Positions 8,830-17,297 of a stretch of 64,000 nt of DNA are shown here, in pieces. The translations under genes and the position numbers were made by a program. Under the pieces are notes generated by a model. The model did not search any database, was not told the DNA's origin, and saw nothing but the letters and a program-made list of their open reading frames with translations. Origin of the DNA: Amycolatopsis sp. EV170708-02-1 (GTDB lineage Bacteria > Actinomycetota > Actinomycetes > Mycobacteriales > Pseudonocardiaceae); assembly GCF_022479115.1 (NCBI RefSeq), contig NZ_CP092497.1, positions 5,518,001 to 5,582,000 on the forward strand, in the 5' to 3' direction. How positions within the stretch are numbered: the stretch's first letter is position 1; each line of letters begins with the position of its first letter.

Positions 8830-8843
8830 CGATTAACTTATCG
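8830..8843. promoter_or_regulatory. Imperfect AT-rich palindrome in the tetR/ligase divergent spacer
   Basis: CGATTAACTTATCG has CGAT/ATCG ends and is unusually AT-rich for this genome. It lies between the tandem TetR gene and the acyl-CoA ligase, where the autoregulatory operator is expected. No second copy was found. Confidence 0.3.
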
Positions 8844-8914
8844 CTTCTCAACCGGCGGCTTGGCATGCATACTGGCCACGCGAGAAGTCCCGTCCCGACA
8901 GCTGAGGATGGCCA

Positions 8915-10453
8915 ATGTCGACCGTTTCGGCTCCCGCCTCGTCCTTCCGGCACCACTGGATGGCGCACGCTGCCACGCACGCGATGATGCGACCGGACAA
9001 GCCCGCCCTGCGGTACCTCGGCGAGACGACGACCTGGGCGGAGCTCTCACAACGGTCGTTGCGCTTGGCCGCCGCGCTGGCCGCGCGAGGTGTCGCCGAA
9101 GGCGATCGCGTGGCCACGCTGACCTTGAACCACCCGTGGTTCGTGGAGACCGTGTTCGCGGCGAACAGCCTGGGCGCGATGGCCGTCCCGCTCAGTTTCC
9201 GGCTCGCCCCGGCGGAACTCGACTACATCCTGGCCGACTGCACGCCGTCCGCCGTCGTCGTCGACGCGCGGCTGCTCCCGCTGCTCGACGCCGCGCCGAA
9301 CGCCGCGTCGATTCCGACGGTGCTCGTCATCGGTGAGTCGTACGAGGAATTCCTGACCGCGCACGAGCCGATGGACCTGCCTGACATCAGCGAGGAAGCG
9401 ACCGCGCTGATCATGTACACCTCGGGCACCACCGGCAGGCCGAAAGGGGTGATGCTGTCCCATCGCAACCTGCAGATGCAGGCGATCACCTGTATCCGGG
9501 CGATGAAGATCTTCGACGACACCGACGTCGCCTTCCTGACCGCGCCGTTCTTCCACATCGCGGGCCTGGGTTCGATCGTGGCGAACTTCCTGGTCGGCGG
9601 GGTGGTCGTGATCCACCCGCTGGGCGCCTTCGATCCGCGCGCGGTGCTCGACGCCTACGAACGCGAAGGCGCCACCGTGGTGTTCAACGTTCCCCAGCAA
9701 TGGGATCTGATCTGCGCCCAGCCGGATATCGCCGAACGGAAGCTGAAACTGCGGATCATCAGCTGGGGCGCGGCTCCCGCGACGAAGGCGACGTTGCTCG
9801 CCATGGCCGAGAAGTTCCCCGGCGCCCTCAACGTGGCCGTGTTCGGCCAGACCGAGACCTCCCCGATCACCTGCGTGCTCAGCGGTGAGGACTCGACGCG
9901 CAAACTCGGCTCCGTCGGCAAACCGATCCCGACCCTGCAGTACCGCGTCGTGGACGACGACATGAACGACGTCGCCCCGGGCGAAGTGGGCGAGATCGTC
10001 TACCGCGGGCCCACGGTGACCAAGGGCTATTGGCAGAAACCGCAGGAGACCGCGGAAGCCTTTTCCGGCGGCTGGTTTCATTCCGGCGATCTGGTCTCGC
10101 AGGACGAAGACGGTTTCATCTGGGTGGTCGACCGCAAGAAGGACATGATCATCAGCGGCGGCGAGAACATCTACTGCGCGGAACTGGAGAACGCGATCTC
10201 CGCGTATCCGCCGGTCCGGGAGGTCGCCGTGATCGGCCGGGCCGACGAGCGCTGGGGCCAGGTGCCGGTCGCCTTCGTCACCGCGGCACCGGACGCCGAA
10301 CCGTCATTGGCCGAGCTGGTCGAATTCCTCGACGGCAGGCTCGCGTCGTTCAAGATGCCCAAGGATCTCGTGGTGCTGCCCGAACTCCCGCGCAACGCGG
10401 GCGGGAAAGTGGTCAAGGGTTCGCTTCGCGACCTGGACGAAAAAGGATTGTGA
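8915..10453 (+). CDS. Long-chain/isoprenoid acyl-CoA ligase (AMP-binding)
   Basis: 512-aa class I adenylate-forming enzyme that activates a carboxylic acid to acyl-CoA through an acyl-AMP. Motifs: P-loop YTSGTTGRPKGV, A5-like GQTE, the TGD-type HSGDL, hinge VDRKKDMIISGGENIY, and the C-terminal catalytic lysine in NAGGKVVKG. Only 39 bp before lcp2 on the same strand, so ligase and rubber oxygenase probably share a transcript; oxidised oligo-isoprenoid acids are a plausible substrate. GAGGA precedes ATG 8915. Confidence 0.88.
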   Translation: MSTVSAPASSFRHHWMAHAATHAMMRPDKPALRYLGETTTWAELSQRSLRLAAALAARGVAEGDRVATLTLNHPWFVETVFAANSLGAMAVPLSFRLAPAELDYILADCTPSAVVVDARLLPLLDAAPNAASIPTVLVIGESYEEFLTAHEPMDLPDISEEATALIMYTSGTTGRPKGVMLSHRNLQMQAITCIRAMKIFDDTDVAFLTAPFFHIAGLGSIVANFLVGGVVVIHPLGAFDPRAVLDAYEREGATVVFNVPQQWDLICAQPDIAERKLKLRIISWGAAPATKATLLAMAEKFPGALNVAVFGQTETSPITCVLSGEDSTRKLGSVGKPIPTLQYRVVDDDMNDVAPGEVGEIVYRGPTVTKGYWQKPQETAEAFSGGWFHSGDLVSQDEDGFIWVVDRKKDMIISGGENIYCAELENAISAYPPVREVAVIGRADERWGQVPVAFVTAAPDAEPSLAELVEFLDGRLASFKMPKDLVVLPELPRNAGGKVVKGSLRDLDEKGL

Positions 10454-10492
10454 ATCACTCATCGGAACCTACCAAGGGAGTTAGGGAAGTAA

Positions 10493-11683
10493 ATGAGCGA
10501 TCTCAGCAGGAGGAATGTCCTTTCCCTCGGCGTCGCACTGGGCTTGGTGGGCGCGGCGAGCGTCGCCCCCGCCTGGGGTGCGACGCAGACCGGCACGGCC
10601 GCCGACCCATGGTGGGTCTGGGACGACGAAATCGACCGCATCATGGCGGGGATTCTCGAAGCGGGCCAGGTGCCCGCGGTCAACACCGCGATGCGGTCCT
10701 GGGTGGACAACAACGACCCGCTCCCCGGCGGGCTGCCCGCCGATCTGGCGGGCTATCTCCAGCGCGTCAACCGGTTGCCGTCCTGGGCCGACCCCGCGAA
10801 GCTGCACCGCGCGGCCGATTTCAACCGGCGCAAGGACACCTATCTGTTCATGCTGTACGGGCTCGGCAGCGGCATCATGAGCACGGTCATCCCGCGTGAG
10901 GCCAAATCGGTCTACTGGTCCGCGGGCGGGGCCGACATGCAGGACCGCGCGGCCAAGACGTTCACCTTCGGCTACGACCTGAGCGACCTGAACGCCTTCG
11001 AGCCCGACGGCCAGTTCGTGGTCACCGCCAACAAGACGCGGCTGGTGCACGCCGCGGTGCGGCATCTGCTGCCGCAGTCGCCGCACTGGAAGGCCGTCGC
11101 GGACGAGCGGATCCCGATCAGCAACGGAGACATCCTGGTCACGTTCCACAGTCTCGGCACCTACGTGCACCGGAAGCTGCGCGAATGGAAGGTCCCGATG
11201 TCGGCCGCCGACGAGGACGCCTTCCTCCACATGTGGCAGGTCGCCATCCACCTGCTCGGCGTGCGGGAGGAGTTCATCCCGAAGACGTGGGCGGCCGCGG
11301 AAGCGCAGTCGGCGCAGGTGCTCACCCCGATCCTTTCCCCTTCGTTCGAAGGGAAAGAGCTCGCGGAAGACCTGCTCGGGCTGACCGCGCAGGTCGATCT
11401 TGGCGTCACCCGGGGCTTCCTGAACGAATTCGTGCGCTACGTGCTGAGCGACGCGATCGGCGACTGGCTCGGGCTGCGCCGCGATTACGCGTCCGCGGCC
11501 CTCATCCGCACCGCGTGGCCTGCCTACATCGCGTTCCGCGAGGGGCTGATCCCCATCATGCCCGCCGGGTTCTACATGTTCGACCAGATGGTGCGCGCGC
11601 TGGCGATGTTGTTCCTCAACAAGGGAACCTCACCGACGACGACGCTCATCACCATCCCGACCGGGAACCGCGCCGGTACCTGA
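10493..11683 (+). CDS. lcp: Latex-clearing protein (rubber oxygenase), intact copy
   Basis: 396-aa secreted b-type haem oxygenase of the Lcp family that cuts poly(cis-1,4-isoprene) into oligo-isoprenoid aldehyde/ketones. Tat signal SRRNVLSLGVALGLVG with a cleavage region near AWGA. Numbered against the remembered residues of Streptomyces K30 Lcp, with a constant shift of 12, the key residues are E136, R152, K155, T156 and axial haem ligand H186 (in RLVHAAVR). The segment HAAVRHLLPQSPHW is characteristic of Lcp within DUF2236. Ribosome site AGGGAAG precedes ATG 10493. It ends at a strong hairpin terminator. Confidence 0.92.
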   Translation: MSDLSRRNVLSLGVALGLVGAASVAPAWGATQTGTAADPWWVWDDEIDRIMAGILEAGQVPAVNTAMRSWVDNNDPLPGGLPADLAGYLQRVNRLPSWADPAKLHRAADFNRRKDTYLFMLYGLGSGIMSTVIPREAKSVYWSAGGADMQDRAAKTFTFGYDLSDLNAFEPDGQFVVTANKTRLVHAAVRHLLPQSPHWKAVADERIPISNGDILVTFHSLGTYVHRKLREWKVPMSAADEDAFLHMWQVAIHLLGVREEFIPKTWAAAEAQSAQVLTPILSPSFEGKELAEDLLGLTAQVDLGVTRGFLNEFVRYVLSDAIGDWLGLRRDYASAALIRTAWPAYIAFREGLIPIMPAGFYMFDQMVRALAMLFLNKGTSPTTTLITIPTGNRAGT

Positions 11684-11695
11684 CCGCCCACGTCA

Positions 11696-11743
11696 CCTCG
11701 TGAGTGGTAAGGACGGTTCTAACCGTCCTTACCACTCACGAGG
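11696..11743. terminator. Perfect 23-bp hairpin after lcp
   Basis: Arms 11696-11718 and 11721-11743 are exactly complementary around a two-base centre, with no mismatch. It lies 13 bp after the lcp stop and lacks a U-tract, as is common in actinomycetes. The arm sequence (CTCGTGAGTGGTAAGGAC...) looks like a dispersed intergenic element rather than a random terminator. Confidence 0.75.
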
Positions 11744-11806
11744 CCGGAAACCTTATCGGCGTGACAGTTTTTCCCTACTCAGTAGTTTCCACGACGCGCG
11801 CCCGGA

Positions 11807-11852
11807 CGGTTCCCCGCTATATCTGGGAAACCGTTCCGGCCTCGGAACGGTT
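11807..11852. promoter_or_regulatory. Double dyad upstream of the cutinase gene
   Basis: Two overlapping inverted repeats: CGGTTCCCC (11807-11815) with GGGAAACCG (11825-11833), one mismatch, around an AT-rich GCTATATCT that could be a -10 element; and AACCGTTCCG (11829-11838) with CGGAACGGTT (11843-11852), perfect with a 4-bp centre. They share the half-site AACCG/CGGTT and end 20 bp before the start codon, so they look like a repressor array or attenuating hairpins for the secreted hydrolase. Confidence 0.5.
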
Positions 11853-11872
11853 CTTCCGAGAGGACATACGCG

Positions 11873-12733
11873 ATGAAGCGTGGATCACGATGGGCCGCCG
11901 CGGTTCTGGGTGCGGTGACCGCACTGCTCGTGGTGGCGGTACCGGCGGACGCCGAAGAGAATCCCTACGCCCGCGGCCCGGCTCCGACGAACGCGAGCAT
12001 CGAGGCGGATCGGGGATCGTTCCAGACCGCCACCGAGAAGGTCCCCGCCGGACAAGGTTTCGGCGGCGGGACGATCCATTACCCGACCGACACCGGCCAG
12101 GGCACCTTCGGCGCGATCGCGATCGCGCCCGGCTTCTTCGAGACGGAGAGCGCGATCGCCTGGTACGGCCCGCGCCTGGCCTCACAGGGATTCGTCGTCA
12201 TCACGTTCTCGACCAAGAGCACCTGGGACACCCCGGACCTCCGGTCCGAGCAGCTGCTCGCGGCTTTGCGCTACGTGACGGACAAGAGCCAGGCCAAGAA
12301 CCGCGTCGACCCGGGCAGGCTCGCGGTCATGGGGCATTCGATGGGCGGCGGCGGGTCCTTGATCGCCGCCCAGAAGGCGCCGACTCTGAAGGCCGCGATC
12401 CCGCTGACGGGCTGGAATCCGAACACGACGTTCTCCGACCTCAAGGTCCCCACGTTCGTGGTCAGTGCCCAGAACGACTTCATCGCCCCGGACGGCTCGC
12501 ATTCCCGGCCGTTCTATCAAAGCCTTCCCGAGTCGTTGGACAAGGCGTACATGCTGCTGGCCGGTGCCGGCCACATGGCGCCGACCAAGCCGAATGTGAC
12601 GATCGCGAAGTACAGCATTTCGTGGATGAAACGCTTCGTGGACGAAGACACGAGGTACGACCAGTTCCTGTGCCCGCTTCCGGCGAACGATCCGAAGATC
12701 GCCGTGTACCAGGGAACCTGCCCGCTCGGCTGA
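11873..12733 (+). CDS. Secreted cutinase / polyester hydrolase (PET-hydrolase family)
   Basis: 286-aa alpha/beta hydrolase with a Sec signal peptide (cleavage near ADA-EEN, residues 25-30). It matches Thermobifida-type cutinases along its whole length: start ENPYARGP, oxyanion-hole region PGFFE (F88 where those enzymes have Tyr), nucleophile elbow GHSMGGGG (S156), W181 of LTGWNPN, acid D202, His H234 in GAGHMAP, and the C-terminal cysteine pair C267/C283 that forms the family disulfide. This class hydrolyses cutin, aliphatic polyesters and sometimes PET. Activity on any given polymer is inference. GAGAGGA lies 8 nt before the ATG. Confidence 0.93.
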   Translation: MKRGSRWAAAVLGAVTALLVVAVPADAEENPYARGPAPTNASIEADRGSFQTATEKVPAGQGFGGGTIHYPTDTGQGTFGAIAIAPGFFETESAIAWYGPRLASQGFVVITFSTKSTWDTPDLRSEQLLAALRYVTDKSQAKNRVDPGRLAVMGHSMGGGGSLIAAQKAPTLKAAIPLTGWNPNTTFSDLKVPTFVVSAQNDFIAPDGSHSRPFYQSLPESLDKAYMLLAGAGHMAPTKPNVTIAKYSISWMKRFVDEDTRYDQFLCPLPANDPKIAVYQGTCPLG

Positions 12734-12742
12734 CACCGGCGG

Positions 12743-12768
12743 CCGCTGTGACCTCCGGGTCACAGCGG
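12743..12768. terminator. Bidirectional hairpin terminator
   Basis: CCGCTGTGACC (12743-12753) and GGTCACAGCGG (12758-12768) form an 11-bp perfect stem with a 4-base loop between the convergent cutinase and LuxR-STAND genes; the right arm covers the latter's stop codon. Confidence 0.75.
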
Positions 12769-15039
12769 TCCGCGGTCCCTTTGCTCGACCCAGACGGCCA
12801 GCTGGGTCCGGTTGGCGAAGTCGAGCTTGTGCGAGATGTGCTGCAGATGCGTCTCCACGGTGCGCCGGGCGATGACCAGTCTCGCCGCGATGTCCCGGTT
12901 GCTCAGCCCCGCCGCGACGAGCCGCGCGATCTCCGACTCGCGCGGCGTCAGCGGCGGGAGGTCGGCCGGTTCGCCGTCGGACGGCGTCCCGGGGCCGGCC
13001 AGGGCGTCGTGCGGATTCCGCCGCCGCCCCTCCGCGAAGGCCAAGTCGAACCTCTTGTCCCCCAACGCTTTCCGAGTGGCGTCGTGGAACATCCGATGGG
13101 CGGCGGTGACGGCCACGTCGGGTTCGGCACTGCAGCGTTCCCAGAGCGTGGCGGCGATCCCGAACAGCTCCGCCGCGCGGACCCACTCCGCACGCCGTGC
13201 CGACACCCAGGCCAGACCGTCGACCCGGTAGGCCGCGGAGAGCACGTCGGAGACGCGGAGGTCGATCTCCAGCGCGTCGCGGATACTGCGTTCACCGTCG
13301 TCGAGATCTCCCCCGTAACAGACCTCGGCGACCCCGAGCCCGAACAGGGCCATGGAGCGATACCGGTACTCCCCCGCCTCCTCGCATATCCCGCGCATCG
13401 AGCCCAGCAGCTCCCGCGCTCCCGGCAGGTCTCCTCGGTGGGCCAGCGCGACGCCTTGGATGAACATCGGATGCATCTGGCGCCGCACGTCGCCTCGCGC
13501 GCCGAAGAGCCGCACGGCTTCCGCCGCCCGGACCATGCTGTCCGGCTCGGTGGACAGCATCCTCACGAAAGCACTCGCGTGGGCGACGTAGGGAGCGGCT
13601 TCGTCGTCCTCGATCGCTTCGGCCGCGGCCAACCGCTGCCGCGCTCGCGGCAGATCCGCGTGCAGCGCGGCACACAGGGCGGCGATCGCCAGGCCGCGCG
13701 CCCGCCCCCGGGTCTCCGGCGGCACCGCATCGAGCGCGCGATCGATCCAGTCCCGCAGTTCCCAGGCCGCGCCGCGAGCCACCCAGTATTCGACTATGCC
13801 GGTGGCCATTTCCAACGCCACCGCGGCCTCACCGGGAGTGCGGAGCGACCACGACAACGCCTCGCGGATGTCGGCGTGCGCCGCCGTCAGGCGCTCGTAC
13901 GCCTCGTCCTGTCCCGGCCCGAACCACGTGGCGGCGGCCTGGTCGATCAGCCTGGCGTAGTGGTCACGATGCTTCCTCGCCACGGTGATTTCGTCACCGG
14001 AATCGGCGAGCCGGTGCGCGCCGTATTCGCGGAGCAACCGGAGCATCCGGTAATGGACCCTGTCCGCGCCGTCGATACGCGCGAGCACCGACTTGTCGAC
14101 CAGTCCGTCCACCGCGTCGAGCACGGCGCGCGGGTCCAGCCCGCCGTGTCCGGCGCAGACGTCCTCGGCGGCGGACAGGTCGAACTGCCCGGCGAACGCC
14201 GAACAGCGGGCCCAGACGATCCGCTCGGTCCCGGTGCACAGCGAATGACTCCACTCGATGGTGGCGCGCAGCGTCCGGTGCCGCTCGACCGGCATCCGGA
14301 GACCGGTGGCCAGCACCTCCGAGTTCTTCTCGACGCGGTCCGCGATCTGCGACGGCGACAGGACACGGATCCTGGCCGCGGCGAGTTCGATCGCCAACGG
14401 CAGGCCGTCGAGCCGGCGGCAGAGGCGGACGACGTCCGAGACGTTGCCTTCGCCGACCTCGAACGCGGGCAGCACGCTGGCGGCACGCTCCGCGAACAGC
14501 CGCACCGCGCCGAACGTCAGCGCTTCCCCCGGTGTCCCGACCTCCTCGTCGGGCACGGCCAGGGGCGGGATCGCCAGCACGTGCTCACCGGCCAGCCCCA
14601 GCGAGCAGCGGCTGGTGGCCAGGACTACGAGGTCCCGGCAGTCCCGCAGCAACGCCGTCACCAGGTTCGCGCTGCCTTCGAGGACATGTTCGCAGTTGTC
14701 CAGCAGCAGCAACGACCGCCGCGGCCGCAGATACGAAACGACGGCCTCCAGGTCGGTGCGTCCCGCCGTGTCGTGCAGGCCCAGACCGTCGGCGACCGTG
14801 CGCGCGACGAGGCGTTCGTCCCGCAGCTCGCCCAGCCCGGCGACCGCCACACCGCCGGGGAAAGCACGGGTGAGCGAACTGGCCACCTGACCGGCCAGCC
14901 GTGTCTTGCCCACGCCACCGGCGCCGGTCAAGGTGACCAGACGGCCCACGCCGAGCAGCCGCCGCACCTCGTCCTCGTCGTCCGTACGGCTGACGTAGCT
15001 CGTCAGGGGCCGCGACCGGACCTCGCTGTCGTTCGTCAT
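12760..15039 (-). CDS. LuxR-type regulator with STAND/NB-ARC ATPase domain
   Basis: 759-aa signal-transduction ATPase. Residues about 15-300 hold the NTPase (Walker A GAGGVGKTRL, Walker B LLLLDNCEH, GxP-type GLPLAIELAAAR), residues about 330-670 are TPR-like helices, and the last 65 residues are a LuxR HTH (LTPRESEIARLVAAGLSNRDIA). Such proteins couple an unknown ligand to transcription. Divergent from the RDD gene. GAGGGACC precedes ATG 15039. Confidence 0.9.
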   Translation of the reverse strand: MTNDSEVRSRPLTSYVSRTDDEDEVRRLLGVGRLVTLTGAGGVGKTRLAGQVASSLTRAFPGGVAVAGLGELRDERLVARTVADGLGLHDTAGRTDLEAVVSYLRPRRSLLLLDNCEHVLEGSANLVTALLRDCRDLVVLATSRCSLGLAGEHVLAIPPLAVPDEEVGTPGEALTFGAVRLFAERAASVLPAFEVGEGNVSDVVRLCRRLDGLPLAIELAAARIRVLSPSQIADRVEKNSEVLATGLRMPVERHRTLRATIEWSHSLCTGTERIVWARCSAFAGQFDLSAAEDVCAGHGGLDPRAVLDAVDGLVDKSVLARIDGADRVHYRMLRLLREYGAHRLADSGDEITVARKHRDHYARLIDQAAATWFGPGQDEAYERLTAAHADIREALSWSLRTPGEAAVALEMATGIVEYWVARGAAWELRDWIDRALDAVPPETRGRARGLAIAALCAALHADLPRARQRLAAAEAIEDDEAAPYVAHASAFVRMLSTEPDSMVRAAEAVRLFGARGDVRRQMHPMFIQGVALAHRGDLPGARELLGSMRGICEEAGEYRYRSMALFGLGVAEVCYGGDLDDGERSIRDALEIDLRVSDVLSAAYRVDGLAWVSARRAEWVRAAELFGIAATLWERCSAEPDVAVTAAHRMFHDATRKALGDKRFDLAFAEGRRRNPHDALAGPGTPSDGEPADLPPLTPRESEIARLVAAGLSNRDIAARLVIARRTVETHLQHISHKLDFANRTQLAVWVEQRDRGPL

Positions 15040-15116
15040 GGTCCCTCATCGAAGCATGCCCGCCGGACGGAGTGGGCTGTTCGGACCACAGCCCGGGGTT
15101 TCGCGCATAATGCCCC

Positions 15117-15677
15117 ATGACCGGCAGGCTGGACATCGCCAAGGAACAAGTCGAACGGGCCTTCGGGCCCAAGGTCGCGAAACGGCTCGGCGCGTTCGAC
15201 GACGGGACGCTGTACGTCTCGGCAAGCGGGTGGGCGGAGTTCGCGGCGTGGATCGTGGACTTCGCCGTCTACCTGCTGTGCGCGGGGATCGGTTTCGTCG
15301 TGTTCGCGGTCGCCACCCGCGACAGCGCCGTCTCGGGCAACGCGTCCTTGCTGACCCTGCTCGGCCTGCTGATCGGCGTCCCGGTGCTCTACGGCCTGTT
15401 CTTCGGCGACGGCCGGGTTCTCGGCGCCGCGCTCACCGGGACCCGGCTCGTGCGGATCCGGGACGGCGGGCGGATCGGCGCGGCGGCCTGCTGGGCCATG
15501 TTCGTGCGGACGGTGCTGTTCCCTCTCCTGCTCGTCGCGATGGTGCTGGCCGGATCGGGCGGCGTCGGTTCGGTCCGGAGGGTCAGCATCGACGACGAGG
15601 CCACCCGGCGGGTGCGCGAGCGCTACGGCGTGTCCCATTCCGGCGCGTCGACGAAATGCACGTCGTACCGCTCGTGA
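15117..15677 (+). CDS. RDD family membrane protein
   Basis: 186-aa integral membrane protein with helices near residues 42-65 and 75-92 and a third near 135-150. The family hallmark is weak but visible: an Arg/Asp-bearing first helix region and the GTRLVRIRDG segment between helices 2 and 3. Function of the family is unsettled (transport or ion exchange has been suggested). Its 3' end overlaps the convergent cupin gene by 55 bp, so the C-terminal 18 residues double as antisense. Confidence 0.75.
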   Translation: MTGRLDIAKEQVERAFGPKVAKRLGAFDDGTLYVSASGWAEFAAWIVDFAVYLLCAGIGFVVFAVATRDSAVSGNASLLTLLGLLIGVPVLYGLFFGDGRVLGAALTGTRLVRIRDGGRIGAAACWAMFVRTVLFPLLLVAMVLAGSGGVGSVRRVSIDDEATRRVRERYGVSHSGASTKCTSYRS

Positions 15678-16087
15678 AGGCGCTCGACCTCTTCCGGTGC
15701 GACGTTTCCGCGCAGGATCTCGGGCAGCGCCCGGAAATAGCCGAACCGGTCGACGCCGGGCGCCAGCGTGATGAGCACGTCCGCGGCGCTCTCCGGCGGC
15801 GCGGCGAACGCGTGCCGGACGCCCGGCGGGACCACCACGTAGCCCCCGCGCTCGACCGTGACCGTTTCGGCGCCCACCAGCATCCGCAGCGCCCCGTCGA
15901 GCACGTAGAAAGCTTCCGCGGATTTCTCGTGGTAGTGCGGTTTCGTACCGGGTTCCCCGGGGCGTAGCGACAACCGGTTCGCGCCGAGAAGACCGCCCGT
16001 GTGCTCTCCGTCGGCCAGCAGCCGCAACGCGGGCCGCTCGACGATCTCCGCGTCCTGCTCCTGGATCACCCAGGCTTCGTTCGTCAT
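15623..16087 (-). CDS. Cupin domain protein
   Basis: Single-domain cupin, about 154 aa. Cupin motif 1 is seen as KPHYHEKSAEAFYVLDG and motif 2 as PPGVRHAFAAP, giving a likely His-His-Glu-His metal site. Divergent from a MarR regulator with two operator copies between them, so it is the probable target gene. Substrate unknown. ATG 16087 gives MTNEAW; an upstream ATG at 16099 is also in frame. Confidence 0.8.
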   Translation of the reverse strand: MTNEAWVIQEQDAEIVERPALRLLADGEHTGGLLGANRLSLRPGEPGTKPHYHEKSAEAFYVLDGALRMLVGAETVTVERGGYVVVPPGVRHAFAAPPESAADVLITLAPGVDRFGYFRALPEILRGNVAPEEVERLHERYDVHFVDAPEWDTP

Positions 16088-16102
16088 CACGTTCCCCATC
16101 TA

Positions 16103-16150
16103 GTTGAAGGCTTCAACCAAAACTAGCCCGAAGTGGTTGAAGGCGTCAAC
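16103..16150. promoter_or_regulatory. Two MarR operators
   Basis: GTTGAAGGCTTCAAC (16103-16117) is a perfect palindrome around one base; GTTGAAGGCGTCAAC (16136-16150) is the same with one change. Their centres are 33 bp apart, about three helical turns, in the divergent cupin/marR spacer. This is the usual layout for MarR autoregulation. Confidence 0.75.
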
Positions 16151-16166
16151 TGTTACTGTGTGCGCC

Positions 16167-16616
16167 GTGACCGACTGGCTCGACCCGGAACAGCAGCGCG
16201 ACTGGCGGGCGTTCATCGAAGGATCCGTGCGGTTCGTGGACCTGCTCGACCGGCGATTGCGCGACGAACACGGGCTTTCCCTGGCGGAGTTCGAACTCCT
16301 GGTCCGGCTTTCCGAAGCCCCCGGCCGGTCGATGCGCATGGCGGACCTCGCCGAATCCGCGTACTACTCGCGCAGCCGCCTTTCGCACCGCGTCAACGGG
16401 CTGGAGACGCGTGGCCTGGTCCAGCGGGAATCCACCGCGGACGACGGCCGCGGCGTGCGGGCCCGGCTCACCGACCAGGGTCACGAGACCTTGCGCCGAG
16501 CGGCGCCGGACAATCTCCGCACCGTCCGCGAGCACTTCGTGGACGTGATCGCGCCGGAAGACCTCCGGGCCGTCGGCCGCGCCATGCGCGCCGTCGCCGG
16601 ACGACTCGACATGTGA
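16167..16616 (+). CDS. MarR-family regulator
   Basis: 149-aa winged-helix repressor. The recognition region MRMADLAESAYYSRSRLSHRV is followed by the wing with RESTADDGRGVRARLT, the family's DxRxxxxxLT motif. GTG 16167 was chosen because the second operator ends 16 bp before it; no clear ribosome site is present, so the message may be leaderless. Probably represses itself and the cupin gene. Confidence 0.88.
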   Translation: MTDWLDPEQQRDWRAFIEGSVRFVDLLDRRLRDEHGLSLAEFELLVRLSEAPGRSMRMADLAESAYYSRSRLSHRVNGLETRGLVQRESTADDGRGVRARLTDQGHETLRRAAPDNLRTVREHFVDVIAPEDLRAVGRAMRAVAGRLDM

Positions 16617-16667
16617 CGAAATCGATCAGCCCTGCCGCTCGGGGCGGCGACCGGTAATCTCCGCGCC

Positions 16668-17294
16668 ATGAGCGACGCGCCGACCCCTTCCGAGGCCTTC
16701 GACCTTCTGCTCGCCGGCAACCGGCGCTTCGTCGCCGGTACCCCGGAACACCCGAACCAGGACGCCGTCCGCCGCGCCGAGACCGCCCCCGAACAGAGCC
16801 CGTTCGCGGTCCTCTTCGGCTGCTCCGACTCACGGCTGGCCGCCGAGATCATCTTCGACCGCGGGCTCGGCGACCTGTTCGTCGTCCGCACCGCGGGCCA
16901 CGTCGCCGGTTCGGAGGTGCTGGGCAGCATCGAGTACGCCGTCAGCATCCTCGACTGCCCGCTGGTGGTCGTCCTCGGCCACGACTCCTGCGGTGCCGTC
17001 GCCGCGACCCGCGAGGCGCTGACCGACGGGCTCGGCACCAACGGCTTCGTCCGCGACGTCATCGAACGGGTCACCCCCAGCGTCCTCGCCGCCCGCGCCG
17101 CCGGGCTCACCAGCAACGACGACATCATCGACGAGCACATCCGCCACACGGTCGACCTCCTGATCGACCGCTCGCGGCTGCTGTCGGAGAAGATCGACGC
17201 CGGGAAGACCGCCGTGGTCGGGCTGTCCTACCACCTTGCCGACGGCAACGCGCGCGTCGTCACCACCCGCGGCGTGGACGAGCCCCGGCACTGA
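16668..17294 (+). CDS. Beta-carbonic anhydrase
   Basis: 208-aa zinc enzyme interconverting CO2 and bicarbonate in the cytoplasm. Zinc ligands C52, H105 and C108 and the D54-R56 dyad are present in GCSDSR and VVLGHDSCGA. The length is typical for the bacterial beta class, and nothing is missing. Convergent with chrA, ending 3 bp from its stop. Confidence 0.95.
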   Translation: MSDAPTPSEAFDLLLAGNRRFVAGTPEHPNQDAVRRAETAPEQSPFAVLFGCSDSRLAAEIIFDRGLGDLFVVRTAGHVAGSEVLGSIEYAVSILDCPLVVVLGHDSCGAVAATREALTDGLGTNGFVRDVIERVTPSVLAARAAGLTSNDDIIDEHIRHTVDLLIDRSRLLSEKIDAGKTAVVGLSYHLADGNARVVTTRGVDEPRH

Positions 17295-17297
17295 GGC

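Noticed and set aside
11704..15120. Plus-strand open frame of 1138 codons
   Set aside because: It is antisense to the cutinase region and the LuxR-STAND gene, has low-complexity Arg/Gly/Asp composition and no domain; it is a GC-rich shadow.
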